A DNA stretch of 64,000 nt from Magnetococcales bacterium (GCA_015231755.1 JADGAZ010000004.1:1-64000); one strand, 5' to 3'; shown: positions 26,202 to 36,052, counted from the first letter of the stretch. The notes: a model not told the origin generated them from the letters alone. Numbers and translations are program-made.

Positions 26202-27263
26202 TCACATGAACTCGTCGTTCAATCCCTCGTGCAGGGCGACCCCCAGGGTCTCCTGCACCATCTCCTGCAACGCCTCGGCATCCGGGACAAAAGCCACATG
26301 GAACAACGCATCTCCCTGATTGACCAGGGGATGGTTGGTATGACCAATGATCACCCCTTCCCGTTCGGCGCGCACCTCAATCCTTTCGCTGCCCAGAGGG
26401 TTGGCGATGTGACCGAGCAACTCTCCCTTGCGTACATGGGAGCCGGCCCGTTTGACCGCCCACATCATGCCACTTTCCGGGGCCCGCACCCAACGACTGG
26501 AGTGGGCGGTCCACCATTTGGACCAGACGGGGGTGGATTTGGTCCCTTCGGCGAGCATGCCCAGATGGCGCATCACCCCCAGAATACCTTTCAAACCGGC
26601 CTGGATCGCCACCTCGTCGAAACGCATGGCCTCCCCCCCCTCGTACAGCAACACCGGCACTCCCACCGCATGGGCCGCCCCCCGCAAGGAGCCGTCCAGA
26701 AAATCGGTATACAGATGGACCGGGGCATGAAAGGCCTTGGCCATCTCCTCCACCACCACGCTGCCGGCCTTGCCCCGGGTCTGGGGCAGGTTGAAACGCT
26801 GCCGGGTGCCCGCGTGCAGATCGATGCCATGGGTGCAGCGGGCCACGATCTGGCGCATGAACAATTCCGCGGTACGTGCGGCCAATGAGCCGTTGGCCAG
26901 TCCCGGAAAGGAACGATTGAGATCGCGATGGTCGGGGAAATAACGGCTGTGATGCAAGAATCCCAACACATTCACCACCGGGATCACCAACAGCGTCCCC
27001 CGCAATCCCCGCAAGGCCCGCTCCCGCATCAACCGGCGGCAGATCTCCACGCCATTGAGTTCATCGCCATGCAGCGCCGCACTCACGAACAGACACGGCC
27101 CCACCCGCCGTCCCTGAAAGACATGCACCGTCAGATCGATGGGGGTATGGGTGTGCAACCGGGTCACTGGAATGTTGGCAACCGCATGCTCTCCGGGCTT
27201 GACCCGGATCCCGGCGATTTCAAAAGGGTCGTTTTTTTTTTCGCGCTCGCGCCGTTCCGCCAT
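26202..27263 (-). CDS. Succinylglutamate desuccinylase/aspartoacylase-family (M14-like) deacylase
   Basis: The metal-binding signature is HGDELNGVEICRRLM (His and Glu ligands), followed by ARCTHGIDLHAGT with the third His, as in AstE/AspA zinc amidohydrolases. Residues before it (KPGEHAVANIPVTRLHTHTPIDL) match the subgroup often found beside rimK-type ligases. The 353-residue length is normal. A C-terminal lipoyl-like half-barrel (ESGMMWAVKRAGSHVRKGELLGHIANPLG) is present. It hydrolyses an N-acyl amino acid or similar amide; the substrate cannot be told. It appears to be a single gene. Confidence 0.88.
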   Translation of the reverse strand: MAERREREKKNDPFEIAGIRVKPGEHAVANIPVTRLHTHTPIDLTVHVFQGRRVGPCLFVSAALHGDELNGVEICRRLMRERALRGLRGTLLVIPVVNVLGFLHHSRYFPDHRDLNRSFPGLANGSLAARTAELFMRQIVARCTHGIDLHAGTRQRFNLPQTRGKAGSVVVEEMAKAFHAPVHLYTDFLDGSLRGAAHAVGVPVLLYEGGEAMRFDEVAIQAGLKGILGVMRHLGMLAEGTKSTPVWSKWWTAHSSRWVRAPESGMMWAVKRAGSHVRKGELLGHIANPLGSERIEVRAEREGVIIGHTNHPLVNQGDALFHVAFVPDAEALQEMVQETLGVALHEGLNDEFM

Positions 27264-27615
27264 GGCCTGCCCCGGTTCCCAAGGAATCCATTCATGCCCA
27301 TCGACACGATCCGGTGGGTAGATTATCCGATTGTCTCGTCTTTTTGAAGCGGAAACGCTCCCAAGGAGGGTTCTTCGATACTAAGGAGACACGTCTGAGG
27401 GCCATTCCCTATGATATTCAGGGAAGATCAACGAAAAAAACGGATGACACCACCTGCAACGCTGCAATCTCTGCCACAAAAATCCGGCGCTACCCACACA
27501 ATCCGGGACAACCAATCAAGATCCGAAAAAAATCACCCCCCCAATGATGAGCCATTCGTGTCCTTCTGAGGGCGCACGCCTCTGTTTCCACACGCGCCAT
27601 CGTCAGCATACCCCC
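27264..27615. other. Intergenic stretch between thiL and the aspartoacylase-like gene
   Basis: This 352-base stretch lies between a gene that starts leftward and a gene that ends leftward. It must hold the promoter of the aspartoacylase-like gene and the end of the thiL transcript. A short inverted repeat TTCCCTatgatattcAGGGAA (27405-27425) is the only structure seen; it lacks a T run. A 77-codon plus-strand frame here has no family resemblance and is not called. Confidence 0.5.
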
Positions 27616-28626
27616 CTAAAAATGCCGCCACCCTTTGTGTTCCAACACCAATGGCTGACCATCCGACACCACTTCCATCTCTGGAGTGGCGATGATCTCG
27701 CCGATTTCGGTCAATTGAACGCCGGTTTGCCGGGCCAAAGTGACCAGCATTTCCAGTGCCCCTTCGGCAGCGGTGACGATCAGTTCATAATCCTCCCCAC
27801 CGGTCAGAAGCATGGACAACAGGGTCGGATCCTGGGTCAGTTGCCGTTGGGCGGCGTCGGAGAGGGGAATATGGGCCGCATCGATCCGCGCCCCCACTCC
27901 CGAGGCCTGACACAGATGCCCCAGATCCGCCACCAATCCATCGGAGACATCGATCATCGCGTGAACCGCCGCCGCGTCCGAAACCGCCACCCCGAGAGCG
28001 ACCCGCGGTTCGGGCAGATCCAGACGGGCTTCGAGGAAGGCCCGATCCGCCGGATCCTCGACCGTCAAACGCCCCTGACGCGACGCCAAGCCCAAAGCTG
28101 CGTCCCCGATGGTGCCGGAGACCAGAATCCGATCCCCGACCAACGCCCCCTTGCGGGTCAAGGCGCGATCCTGGCTCACCAGTCCGAACATGGTGACATG
28201 AATCGAACGGCCCGCGGGGGAACCCGTGGTATTGCCTCCGGCGATATGCACGCCGAACGCCTCCCCGGCCACCCGCAACCCCTGGACAAACCCGGTCAAC
28301 CATGGGATCGGGGTGTTTCCCGGCAGTCCCAGCGACAGCAGATACCAACTCGGCTGTCCGCCCATGGCGGCGATGTCCGACAGGTTGACCCGCAACGCCT
28401 TCTGGCCCACCAGGAACGGATCGTCATCCGGGGAGAAATGAATCCCCTCGATCAAGGCATCCACCGTGGCCAGCAACTGCTGGGTGCGGGGCACCGCCAG
28501 CACCGCCGCGTCGTCCCCGATGCCAGTGACCACACCGGGAGCGGCGGGGGTGTGCAGCGGCGCGAAAAAATCGCGGATCAGTTCAAACTCCCCGACTTCA
28601 GCCAGGGTGGATGTTTCCGAGGTCAC
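27616..28626 (-). CDS. thiL: Thiamine-monophosphate kinase
   Basis: ThiL phosphorylates thiamine monophosphate to thiamine diphosphate with ATP. The 336-residue product begins GEFELIRDFFAP, then has GIGDDAAVL, DALIEGIHF, ALRVNLSDIAAMGG, VGDRILVSGTIGDAALGL and IDVSDGLVADLGHL, all AIR-synthase-fold metal and nucleotide motifs. Its ATG overlaps the nusB stop by four bases (ATGA). nusB-thiL is a common proteobacterial pair at the end of the riboflavin operon. Confidence 0.97.
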   Translation of the reverse strand: MTSETSTLAEVGEFELIRDFFAPLHTPAAPGVVTGIGDDAAVLAVPRTQQLLATVDALIEGIHFSPDDDPFLVGQKALRVNLSDIAAMGGQPSWYLLSLGLPGNTPIPWLTGFVQGLRVAGEAFGVHIAGGNTTGSPAGRSIHVTMFGLVSQDRALTRKGALVGDRILVSGTIGDAALGLASRQGRLTVEDPADRAFLEARLDLPEPRVALGVAVSDAAAVHAMIDVSDGLVADLGHLCQASGVGARIDAAHIPLSDAAQRQLTQDPTLLSMLLTGGEDYELIVTAAEGALEMLVTLARQTGVQLTEIGEIIATPEMEVVSDGQPLVLEHKGWRHF

Positions 28627-29183
28627 TTGGCGCCTCCCTCCGGAAGGGCGCCGGGACCCCGAATCTGGTTGGCCACGTTGTCCATGACCCCATTGACGAA
28701 CGAGCCGGAACCATCCCCGCCATAGCGCTTGGACAGCTCGATGGCTTCGTGGATCACCACCTGAATGGGCAGATCCGGTTCGGCGAGCAGTTCATAGATC
28801 CCCTGCCGCAGGATGTTGCGGTCGATGGTGGAGATGCGGGACAAGGACCAGTTCTTGGCGCCGCGGGTGATCCAGTGGTCGAGTTCGTCCAGCCGGCTCC
28901 AGGCTCCGGCGGCCACCTTCTGGAAATATTCCAGATCGGCCCGGCCATCGGCGTTGTCTTCGCACAACTGGCCGACCGCCCGATGGATGCCATCTCCACT
29001 GATGTCGCATTGATACAAGGCCAACAAGGTCAACTCACGCGCCTTGTGACGGCTGCGCACCGGCAGGGCCCCCATACCCGGATCCGGAGATCCGACCGGA
29101 GTGACGAGAGGAACCGAACGGATTGGCGTGCGTCGTGGAATCGGATTCATGGTGCCCGGAGGATCCTTCTGTAAGGATTGCAT
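28623..29183 (-). CDS. nusB: Transcription antitermination factor NusB
   Basis: NusB binds boxA RNA with S10 in antitermination of rRNA transcripts. The core is RHKARELTLLALYQCDISG, then LDHWITRGAKNWSLSRISTIDRNILRQGIYELL and VVIHEAIELSKRYGGDGSGSFVNGVMD. The start chosen is ATG 29183, overlapping the ribH stop as TAATG, giving 186 residues. ATG 29150 would give 175. Either leaves 35-45 residues of Pro/Arg-rich lead before the core, longer than in E. coli. Overlaps link ribH, nusB and thiL. Confidence 0.95.
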   Translation of the reverse strand: MQSLQKDPPGTMNPIPRRTPIRSVPLVTPVGSPDPGMGALPVRSRHKARELTLLALYQCDISGDGIHRAVGQLCEDNADGRADLEYFQKVAAGAWSRLDELDHWITRGAKNWSLSRISTIDRNILRQGIYELLAEPDLPIQVVIHEAIELSKRYGGDGSGSFVNGVMDNVANQIRGPGALPEGGAK

Positions 29184-29662
29184 TATGGATCGATACGTTT
29201 GAAAAGATTGACCATCTCGATCACGCTCAAAGCGGTTTCCCACCCTTTGTTGCCCGCCTTGGAACCGGCCCGTTCAATGGCCTGCTCCAAAGTATCGGTG
29301 GTGAGTACGCCAAACCCCACCGGGATGCCGCTCTCCAGGGAGACCGAGGCCACCCCTTTGCTCACCTCGGCGGAGACATAATCGAAATGGGGCGTGGAGC
29401 CGCGAATCACCGCTCCGAGACACAGCACCCCGTCGAACCGGCCACTGCGGGCCACTTTCTGCGCGGCCATGGGAATTTCAAAAGCGCCGGGCACCCGCAA
29501 GACCGTAATGGCCTCCCGGGGCGCCCCGTGACGGACGAGACCATCCACCGCCCCTTCCAGCAACCGCTCGGTGATGAAACTGTTGAAACGGGCCACCACA
29601 ATGGCAAAGCGGCAACCATGGGCGTCGAAGTGCCCTTCGAGGGTGTTCAACTCATTGACCAT
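29183..29662 (-). CDS. ribH: 6,7-dimethyl-8-ribityllumazine synthase
   Basis: RibH condenses the DHBP product of RibB with the ribityl-aminopyrimidine from RibD to form lumazine. The 159-residue protein shows the substrate-site blocks [53 protein letters not shown] and [17 protein letters not shown]. Length and motifs are normal for the icosahedral or pentameric enzyme. It lies 21 bases after ribBA. Confidence 0.97.
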   Translation of the reverse strand: MVNELNTLEGHFDAHGCRFAIVVARFNSFITERLLEGAVDGLVRHGAPREAITVLRVPGAFEIPMAAQKVARSGRFDGVLCLGAVIRGSTPHFDYVSAEVSKGVASVSLESGIPVGFGVLTTDTLEQAIERAGSKAGNKGWETALSVIEMVNLFKRIDP

Positions 29663-29683
29663 ACAAGGAAAACTCCATGATCG

Positions 29684-30916
29684 CTAGCGGTTTCGACCGG
29701 AATCGGCGAACTGTTGCAAGAGATGTCCCATCTTGTGGTGCTTGACCTCCAGATAGGCCGCATTGCCCGAGCGCGCGGGCATCTCGATGGGAACGCGCTC
29801 GACCACCTCCATGCCATACCCTTCCAGGCCAATGATTTTTTTCGGATTATTGGTCATGATGCGCAGTCGGCGCACGCCCAGGTCTTTCAGAATCTGGGCA
29901 CCGATCCCATAATCCCGCAGATCGGGGGGGAAACCCAGTTCCAGATTGGCCTCGACCGTATCCCGGCCTTGATCCTGCAAATTATAGGCGTGCATTTTGT
30001 TGACCAATCCAATGCCTCGCCCTTCCTGACGCAAATACAGCAAAATCCCCTGTCCCTCCTCGCCGATGCGCCGCATGGCAGCCTGAAGCTGACTGCCACA
30101 GTCGCAACGCTGGCTGCCGAACACATCCCCGGTCAGACACTCGGAATGGACCCGCACCAGCACCGGCTCTGCGGGATTGATCTCTCCTTTGACCAAGGCG
30201 ACGTGCTGAAAATCATCCACCTGGTTGGCAAAGACGATCAGACGCCACTCCCCCCCGAAATCGGTGGGCAGACGGGTCTCCACCACCCGATGGATCAGTT
30301 GTTCATGGGAAGTGCGAAACGAGATCAGATCCGCGATGGTGGCGATTTTCAGTCCCATGCGTCGGGCCATGATCATCAAATCCGGCACCCGGGCCATGGT
30401 GCCGTCTTCCTTGAGGATTTCGCAGATGACCGCCGCCGGTTTCAGTCCCGCCAGCCGGGCCAGATCCACCGAAGCCTCGGTATGACCGGCACGCACCAGC
30501 ACCCCTCCGTCCCGGGCCACCAAGGGAAACACATGGCCCGGACGCACCAGATCACACGGCGAAGCGTGATCGGCGATGGCCACCGCCACGGTACGGGCCC
30601 GGTCCTGGGCGGAAATGCCGGTGGTCACGCCGGTTTTGGCTTCCACCGAGACCGTGAAGGCGGTCTTGAACTGGGCATTGTTGTCCGAGACCATCAGGGG
30701 CAGTTGCAACTGACGCACCCGCTCGCCGGTCAGGGCCAGACAGATCAACCCGCGACCGTGCATGGCCATGAAGTTCACCGCCTCGGCGGTGGCATACTCG
30801 GCGGGGATGACCAAATCCCCCTCATTCTCCCGGTCCTCGTCATCCACCAGGATCGCCATGCGGCCCTGCCGGAACTCTTCCAGCACCGACTCGATCGGAT
30901 CAAAACGCAATGACAT
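29684..30916 (-). CDS. ribBA: Bifunctional DHBP synthase / GTP cyclohydrolase II
   Basis: The N-terminal domain (1-200) has the RibB motifs VDDEDRENEGDLV, FMAMHGRGLICLAL and RPGHVFPLVARDGGVLVRAGHTEA and makes 3,4-dihydroxy-2-butanone 4-phosphate from ribulose 5-phosphate. The C-terminal domain (205-410) has the RibA zinc ligands SECLTGDVFGSQRCDCGS and the LRQEGRGIGLVNK block and opens GTP. Both active sites look intact, so one protein supplies both branches of riboflavin synthesis. It sits 12 bases after ribE in the leftward rib operon. Confidence 0.96.
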   Translation of the reverse strand: MSLRFDPIESVLEEFRQGRMAILVDDEDRENEGDLVIPAEYATAEAVNFMAMHGRGLICLALTGERVRQLQLPLMVSDNNAQFKTAFTVSVEAKTGVTTGISAQDRARTVAVAIADHASPCDLVRPGHVFPLVARDGGVLVRAGHTEASVDLARLAGLKPAAVICEILKEDGTMARVPDLMIMARRMGLKIATIADLISFRTSHEQLIHRVVETRLPTDFGGEWRLIVFANQVDDFQHVALVKGEINPAEPVLVRVHSECLTGDVFGSQRCDCGSQLQAAMRRIGEEGQGILLYLRQEGRGIGLVNKMHAYNLQDQGRDTVEANLELGFPPDLRDYGIGAQILKDLGVRRLRIMTNNPKKIIGLEGYGMEVVERVPIEMPARSGNAAYLEVKHHKMGHLLQQFADSGRNR

Positions 30917-30928
30917 CTAAAACCCTTA

Positions 30929-31594
30929 TCAAAAACCCTGTTGACGCAAGAAGGTCTCGTCCAGTCCACGCCGTTCCCGATCCTGACCGCATGCCGCGCC
31001 ACGGGCGAGCAGGCGTTCCACGTAACGGCCCAGAAGATCGCTCTCCACATTGACGACAACACCCGGAGAGAGCGCGGAAAGAGTGGTCCCGCGTTGCGTG
31101 TGGGGGATGAGATTGATGGAAAACCGTGTCTCCTCCCCGACATCCACCACCGTATTGACGGTGAGACTCACACCGTCCACCGCGATGGAACCCTTTGGAA
31201 TCAAATAGCGTCCCACAGCCCCCGGCACCCGGAACCAGATTTCCAGGGAACGTCCCCTGGGGGTGATGCGTTCCACCCGTCCCATGGCGTCCACATGTCC
31301 TTGAACCAGATGACCATCCAGCCGTCCACCCAAAGCCAAGGCCCGCTCCAGATTGACACGGGAACCGGCGGTCAAGTTCCCCAATGTGGAGACTTCCAGC
31401 GTGGCCGCGGAGACCTGTACCGCGAAACCGCCGGAGTCCAGCACCTCCACCACCGTGAGGCAAACCCCGGAAACCGCGATGGAGTCCCCCAGCCGTACCC
31501 CCTGGAAACCGCAACCGATCCGCAACAGCCACTCCGCCGAGGAGCGCTCCACCGCCCGGATCACCCCCACCTCTTCGATCAGCCCAGTAAACAT
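30929..31594 (-). CDS. ribE: Riboflavin synthase, alpha type
   Basis: The enzyme dismutates two lumazines to riboflavin. The start is ATG 31594, which gives the invariant MFTGLIEEVG; it overlaps the end of ribD by 16 bases. The 221-residue product shows the two homologous barrels: GDSIAVSGVCLTVVE with LERALALGGRLDGHLVQGHVD, and GSIAVDGVSLTVN with FSINLIPHT. The last 20 residues (CGQDRERRGLDETFLRQQGF) complete the trimerisation helix. Confidence 0.96.
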   Translation of the reverse strand: MFTGLIEEVGVIRAVERSSAEWLLRIGCGFQGVRLGDSIAVSGVCLTVVEVLDSGGFAVQVSAATLEVSTLGNLTAGSRVNLERALALGGRLDGHLVQGHVDAMGRVERITPRGRSLEIWFRVPGAVGRYLIPKGSIAVDGVSLTVNTVVDVGEETRFSINLIPHTQRGTTLSALSPGVVVNVESDLLGRYVERLLARGAACGQDRERRGLDETFLRQQGF

Positions 31595-32718
31595 CGGGAC
31601 CCCTCGAAATCCCCCTCGACCAGCAGATCCTCTCCCACCTGGGTAACCCGCATGTTGACCAGTCGCTGGGCATCCGCCAAAGAGCCGATGCCCACGCTGT
31701 CCAGCAGACCCGGAGAGTCGTGGCCACCGATCAGTTTGGGAGCCAGAAACAACGCCATGCGATCCGCCAGACCCGCCTCCAGCAAGGCACCGGTCAGGAC
31801 CGATCCGGCCTCGCACAACACACTCGTCAGATCCATCTCGCCCAACCGGGACATCAGATCAGCCAGATTCACCCGCCCGTCCGGGGTTTCGCGACAGGGG
31901 ATCACCCGCACATTGGCCCGGGAACCCAAAGCCTCGGCCCGGGCGAAATTGGCCCCCCGTCCGGTGGCGATCCACAGAGGGGAGACCACCGACGAATCGA
32001 ATACCCGCGCCCGATCCGGAATGCGCAACCGGGAATCCACCACCACCCGGATCGGATCCCGTCCATTGGGCATGCGACAGTTCAGACGGGGATCGTCGGC
32101 CAAGATCGTGCCGATGCCCACCATCACCGCGTCGTGCTGATCCCGCATCCGTTGCACCCAGGCCCGGGCGGCAGGTCCGGTGATCCATTGGCTTTCGCCG
32201 GTGCGTGTGGCGGTTTTGCCATCCAGGGAGGCGGCCAGTTTCAGGGTGATCAGGGGGCGTTCCTGCTCAATCCAGGTGACGAAGGGACGATTCAGCTCCT
32301 GGGCCTCTTCGGCCCGCACCCCCACCACCACTTCGACACCCGCCGACCGCAACCGTTCCACGCCCCGACCCGATACCTGCAAATTCGGATCGATCATGGC
32401 GATCACCACCCGGGCGACTCCGGCCCGAATCACCGCGTCGGCGCAAGGCGGCGTGCGGCCATGATGGGAACAAGGCTCCAGGTTGACGTACAAAGACGCC
32501 CCTCTGGCCCGCTCACCGGCCTGACGCAAGGCGTACACCTCGGCGTGGGGCGCTCCGGCACAGGGATGAAATCCCTGCCCCACAATCTCGCCGTCACGCA
32601 CGATCACGCACCCCACCACCGGATTGGGTCGAGTCCGCCCCGTGGCCCGCGCCGCAAGACGCAAGGCCAGGGCCATGTAACGGCGGTCGTGGTTCACGAG
32701 GCGTTCCGGCCCTCTCAT
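31579..32718 (-). CDS. ribD: Bifunctional riboflavin deaminase/reductase RibD
   Basis: The N-terminal cytidine-deaminase-like domain has the zinc site HAEVYAL and PCSHHGRTPPC. The C-terminal reductase domain follows from about residue 150 (PLITLKLAASLDGKTAT, DAVMVGIGTILADDPRLN, VLCEAGSVLTGALLEAGLAD). It deaminates and then reduces the GTP cyclohydrolase product. The 379-residue length is normal. It lies 20 bases after glyA. No FMN riboswitch was recognised upstream, so control by flavin is not evident. Confidence 0.96.
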   Translation of the reverse strand: MRGPERLVNHDRRYMALALRLAARATGRTRPNPVVGCVIVRDGEIVGQGFHPCAGAPHAEVYALRQAGERARGASLYVNLEPCSHHGRTPPCADAVIRAGVARVVIAMIDPNLQVSGRGVERLRSAGVEVVVGVRAEEAQELNRPFVTWIEQERPLITLKLAASLDGKTATRTGESQWITGPAARAWVQRMRDQHDAVMVGIGTILADDPRLNCRMPNGRDPIRVVVDSRLRIPDRARVFDSSVVSPLWIATGRGANFARAEALGSRANVRVIPCRETPDGRVNLADLMSRLGEMDLTSVLCEAGSVLTGALLEAGLADRMALFLAPKLIGGHDSPGLLDSVGIGSLADAQRLVNMRVTQVGEDLLVEGDFEGSRCLLG

Positions 32719-32738
32719 TCAAGATCCATTCAGATCCA

Positions 32739-34004
32739 TCACATCCCTGTATACACGGGAAACCGGTCACACAACCCGGAAACCTGACGCCGGGTTTCCG
32801 CCTCCACCACCGAATCCCCCTCGGGATGGGTGGAAAGGGCATCCACCATGCCCACGATCAATTGGCCGATGGTGACGAACTCCTCTTCCCCGAACCCCCG
32901 GGAGGTGGAGGCCGGAGTGCCCAGCCGAATGCCCGAGGTGATGAAGGGCGAACGGGGATCGTTGGGAATGGCATTTTTGTTGCAAGTCAATCCCGCCCGT
33001 TCCAGGGCTTTTTCCGTATCCTTGCCGGTGATGTTGCGGGAGGTGAGATCCACCAGCATCAGGTGATTGTCCGTGCCCCCGGAGACGATGCGCAATCCCC
33101 CGGCCACCAGGGTTTCCGCCAGCACCCGGGCATTGCTGCGCACCTGCTGGATATAGCCTTTGAACTCGGGACGCAACGCCTCGCCGAAAGCCACGGCCTT
33201 GGCGGCGATCACGTGCATCAAAGGTCCCCCCTGAATGCCGGGGAAAATCTTGGAATTGATCCTCTTGGCCAAATCCTCCCGGTTGGTCAGGATCATGCCG
33301 CCCCGGGGACCCCGCAGGGTCTTGTGGGTGGTGGTGGTGACGATGTCGGCGTGGGGGAAGGGATCCGGATGCTCACCCACCGCCACCAGTCCGGCGAAAT
33401 GGGCCATATCCACCAGCAAGGCCGCCCCGCAGGCGTCACAGATGCGACGGAACCGCTCGAAATCGATCACCCGACTATAGGCCGACGCCCCGGCCACGAT
33501 CACCTTGGGCCGATGCTCCAGGGCCATGGCCTCCACCCGGTCGTAATCGATGCACTCCGTGGCCGGATCCAGACCATACTGCACGGCCCGGAACAACTGT
33601 CCGGAAAAATTGGGAGCCGCTCCATGGGTCAGATGCCCCCCATGGGCCAAAGACATGCCCAACAACAACTCACCCGGTTCCATCAAGGCCAGCAACGCCG
33701 CCATGTTGGCCTGTGAGCCGGAGTGGGGCTGAACATTGGCGAATTGACAACCGAACAGAATTCTGGCCCGCTCGATGGCCAGATCCTCCGCCTTGTCCAC
33801 GAACTCGCAACCGCCGTAATAGCGCTTGTGGGGATAGCCTTCGGCATACTTGTTGGTCAACACGCTGCCCTGGGCTTCCAGCACCGCACGACTGACGATG
33901 TTCTCCGAGGCGATGAGTTCGATCTGGTTGCGCTGCCGTCCCAACTCTTCGCCGATGGCGGCATAAATCTCGGGGTCCACGAATTGCAATCCGTCCATCT
34001 TCAT
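32739..34004 (-). CDS. glyA: Serine hydroxymethyltransferase
   Basis: GlyA interconverts serine and glycine with tetrahydrofolate, the main one-carbon source, which links it to purN upstream in metabolism. The start is ATG 34004 with GAGGA five bases before. The 421-residue PLP enzyme has [38 protein letters not shown], the PLP lysine in [14 protein letters not shown], and [10 protein letters not shown]. All active-site blocks are present. Placed 29 bases after rpiB in the same leftward run. Confidence 0.97.
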   Translation of the reverse strand: MKMDGLQFVDPEIYAAIGEELGRQRNQIELIASENIVSRAVLEAQGSVLTNKYAEGYPHKRYYGGCEFVDKAEDLAIERARILFGCQFANVQPHSGSQANMAALLALMEPGELLLGMSLAHGGHLTHGAAPNFSGQLFRAVQYGLDPATECIDYDRVEAMALEHRPKVIVAGASAYSRVIDFERFRRICDACGAALLVDMAHFAGLVAVGEHPDPFPHADIVTTTTHKTLRGPRGGMILTNREDLAKRINSKIFPGIQGGPLMHVIAAKAVAFGEALRPEFKGYIQQVRSNARVLAETLVAGGLRIVSGGTDNHLMLVDLTSRNITGKDTEKALERAGLTCNKNAIPNDPRSPFITSGIRLGTPASTSRGFGEEEFVTIGQLIVGMVDALSTHPEGDSVVEAETRRQVSGLCDRFPVYTGM

Positions 34005-34033
34005 GATGTTCCTCAATCAAAATCAAGAAATAA

Positions 34034-34498
34034 TCAGGAGTTCCCGCCATCTTGCCCCTGCGGGAGCGTTTCCATCTTTTCCAGACGCCGCTGGTGACGC
34101 CCCCCCTCGAAAGACTCCTCCAGCCACACATCCACCAGATCCCGGGCCACGCCCAATCCGGTGACCCGTCCCCCCAATACCAGCACATTGGCATCGTTGT
34201 GCAGACGGGACATGCGGGCGGTATAGGCGTCGTGACACAAGGCGGCCCGCACTCCGGGCCAACGGTTGGCCGCGATGCTCATACCCAGTCCGGTGCCGCA
34301 CAACAAAATGCCCCGGTCTTGCGGATCCCCGGCCAACAAGCCCCGACACAATTGCGCGGCCAGATCCGGATAGTCCACCGACACGGAGGAATGCACACCG
34401 AAATCCACCACCTCCAGCCCATGCCGATCCCGGATCCAGATCACCAGATCGTTTTTCAGTTCCAACGCGCCGTGATCCGCGGCCATGAATACACGCAT
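34034..34498 (-). CDS. rpiB: Ribose 5-phosphate isomerase B
   Basis: RpiB interconverts ribose 5-phosphate and ribulose 5-phosphate; the latter feeds RibBA two genes downstream. The start is ATG 34498 after AGAGAG, giving 154 residues: MRVFMAADHGALELK, VDFGVHSSVSVDYPDLA, the catalytic Cys in ILLCGTGLGMSIAANR, and HNDANVLVLGGRVTG. Family motifs are standard. rpiB-glyA adjacency is common in proteobacteria. Confidence 0.94.
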   Translation of the reverse strand: MRVFMAADHGALELKNDLVIWIRDRHGLEVVDFGVHSSVSVDYPDLAAQLCRGLLAGDPQDRGILLCGTGLGMSIAANRWPGVRAALCHDAYTARMSRLHNDANVLVLGGRVTGLGVARDLVDVWLEESFEGGRHQRRLEKMETLPQGQDGGNS

Positions 34499-34545
34499 GC
34501 TCACTCTCTTTTCAGGCCCACCCACCGGCCCGCCCCCCGAAGGGG

Positions 34546-35736
34546 TCACAATAAGGGTTCCATGGTGTCCCACTGGTGACACTGGGGACATTTCCAGTAG
34601 ATATCCTGCGACTTGAAGCCGCACCGGGAACACTGAAACGCCGGTTGCACGGAGAGCAAATCATCCATGCGACGCCGGGCGATTTCCAACGCCTCCTGCC
34701 ACCGTTCCCGCCGGGCCAGCAACTGAATCAAAGGAGAAACGATGGCCAGGGAGCGGGGATGATTGGCCATCCCGGAACGCAACACCGCCACCGCATCATC
34801 CCATTGTCCCCGTTGTTCCAGCAGCGCGGCCCACTGGATCACCAACCGGGGGGAGGAGGCCAAAGCCGCCAGGGAACCGCTCATGCCGCGAAAGAACCCC
34901 TCCTCGTCCCCGGCCCGTTCATGGGCGCGACGCAAGGCGTCCGTCAGCATGAAAAAATGGCTCGGACGGGTACTCTTCAACGCCTCGAAGGTTTCGATGG
35001 CCTCCCGGGTCCGGCCCAGGGCCAACAAAGACTCCCCCAACAACCGGCGGGCCTCCACGCAACCGGGAAAAACCCGGATCGCCTCGCGGAAGTGGACCAT
35101 GGCCCCTTCGTCCCCCACTCCGGCGGAGGGTGGACGTTGCGCCTCCAGTCCCATGCGCACATGGATGTGGGCTTCGCGACGGGGATCCGGGGTACCGGTC
35201 ACCGCCTCCAATCGTTTCAGCATCTCCAGGGCCATGTCCCAGCGCCCTTCGCTTTCGTGCATCGCCTGCAAACCCGCCAAGGCGGCCCGATGGTCCGGAT
35301 CGACGTTGAGCACCTGCCGATAGGCGTCCATGGCCCGATCCACAAAGCCCCCCTGACGAAAATCCTCGGCCAGGGCGTGCAAAGCGGCGATGCGATGGTC
35401 TTGCGACAAATTGGGCCGGGCAATGAGGGTCTGATGAATGCGGATCGCTCTGCCCACTTCGCCCCGGGCCCGGAACAGCTTGCCCAAAGACAGATGAATT
35501 TCAACGGTCTCGGAGTTGATCCGGACAAACTTGATAAATTCCTCGATGGCCTTGTCCGGTTCGTCCGCCAACAGGAAATTCAGGCCACGCAGATAAAACG
35601 CGGACTCTTCCCCGAGTTCGCCCCGGCGTCTGCCCTGGGTCTCCTCCTCCCGACCCAAACGGCGACCCGCGCCAAAGACGATCGCCCCCAGGGTGACCGC
35701 CAAGGCCGCCCAACCCGCGAGATGAGGAAAATCCAT
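34546..35736 (-). CDS. lapB: LPS assembly regulator LapB (YciM), TPR protein with rubredoxin-like end
   Basis: A single N-terminal membrane helix (residues 6-22) anchors a long TPR solenoid (for example YLRGLNFLLADEPDKAIEEF, HLSLGKLFRARGEVGRAIRIH, AMDAYRQVLNVDPDHRAAL). A C-terminal zinc ribbon has two CxxC knuckles (FQCSRCGFKS and WKCPQCHQWDT). In E. coli LapB brings LpxC to FtsH for degradation and so limits LPS synthesis. The 396-residue length matches the family. It follows lapA by 16 bases. Confidence 0.95.
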   Translation of the reverse strand: MDFPHLAGWAALAVTLGAIVFGAGRRLGREEETQGRRRGELGEESAFYLRGLNFLLADEPDKAIEEFIKFVRINSETVEIHLSLGKLFRARGEVGRAIRIHQTLIARPNLSQDHRIAALHALAEDFRQGGFVDRAMDAYRQVLNVDPDHRAALAGLQAMHESEGRWDMALEMLKRLEAVTGTPDPRREAHIHVRMGLEAQRPPSAGVGDEGAMVHFREAIRVFPGCVEARRLLGESLLALGRTREAIETFEALKSTRPSHFFMLTDALRRAHERAGDEEGFFRGMSGSLAALASSPRLVIQWAALLEQRGQWDDAVAVLRSGMANHPRSLAIVSPLIQLLARRERWQEALEIARRRMDDLLSVQPAFQCSRCGFKSQDIYWKCPQCHQWDTMEPLL

Positions 35737-35752
35737 CAGGAAGATCCTGTCA

Positions 35753-36052
35753 TCACAAATCGTTGGTCAAGGGGAGATTACGCAGATTGATCAACTCTCG
35801 TTCCAAGGCCCGGTTCTGATCGCGCAAATGGTCCATGCTCCGATTCTGTCGCCGACCGCCCGCCCACCCGGTATACGCCCCGAGAATGAAACCAAAAAAC
35901 AAGGGTACAAAAACCAACACGAACAGTGGCACCTCGGCCAGGGTCCACCCACCGGGAAGATGCACCGACACCTCATCCGGATTGCCGAGGGCAAAAACAA
36001 AAGCCGCGATCCCGAGGATCGATGCGGCGATCAGACGGAACCAGCCGTGCAT
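35753..36052 (-). CDS. lapA: LapA-domain membrane protein
   Basis: The 99-residue product starts at ATG 36052 (MHGWFRLIAASILGIAAFVF) and has two membrane helices with the LapA signature ALGNPDEVSVHLPGG between them, then LFVLVFVPLFFGFILGAYTG and a C-terminal coiled coil (NRSMDHLRDQNRALERELINL). LapA partners LapB at the inner membrane. ATG 36097 is an alternative start that would add a Cys/Gly-rich lead. The gene order ihfB-lapA-lapB is widespread in proteobacteria. Confidence 0.9.
   Translation of the reverse strand: MHGWFRLIAASILGIAAFVFALGNPDEVSVHLPGGWTLAEVPLFVLVFVPLFFGFILGAYTGWAGGRRQNRSMDHLRDQNRALERELINLRNLPLTNDL

Noticed and set aside
27405-27425. Small inverted repeat TTCCCT...AGGGAA
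   Set aside because: Only six base pairs with no T run; could occur by chance in a 350-base gap.
27314-27547. A 77-codon plus-strand frame in the thiL upstream gap
   Set aside because: No ribosome site, no family resemblance and atypical composition.
29663-32760. FMN riboswitch controlling the riboflavin genes
   Set aside because: Gaps within the rib run are 20 bases or less and ribD follows glyA by 20 bases. No space or conserved RFN element was found in front of any rib gene here.
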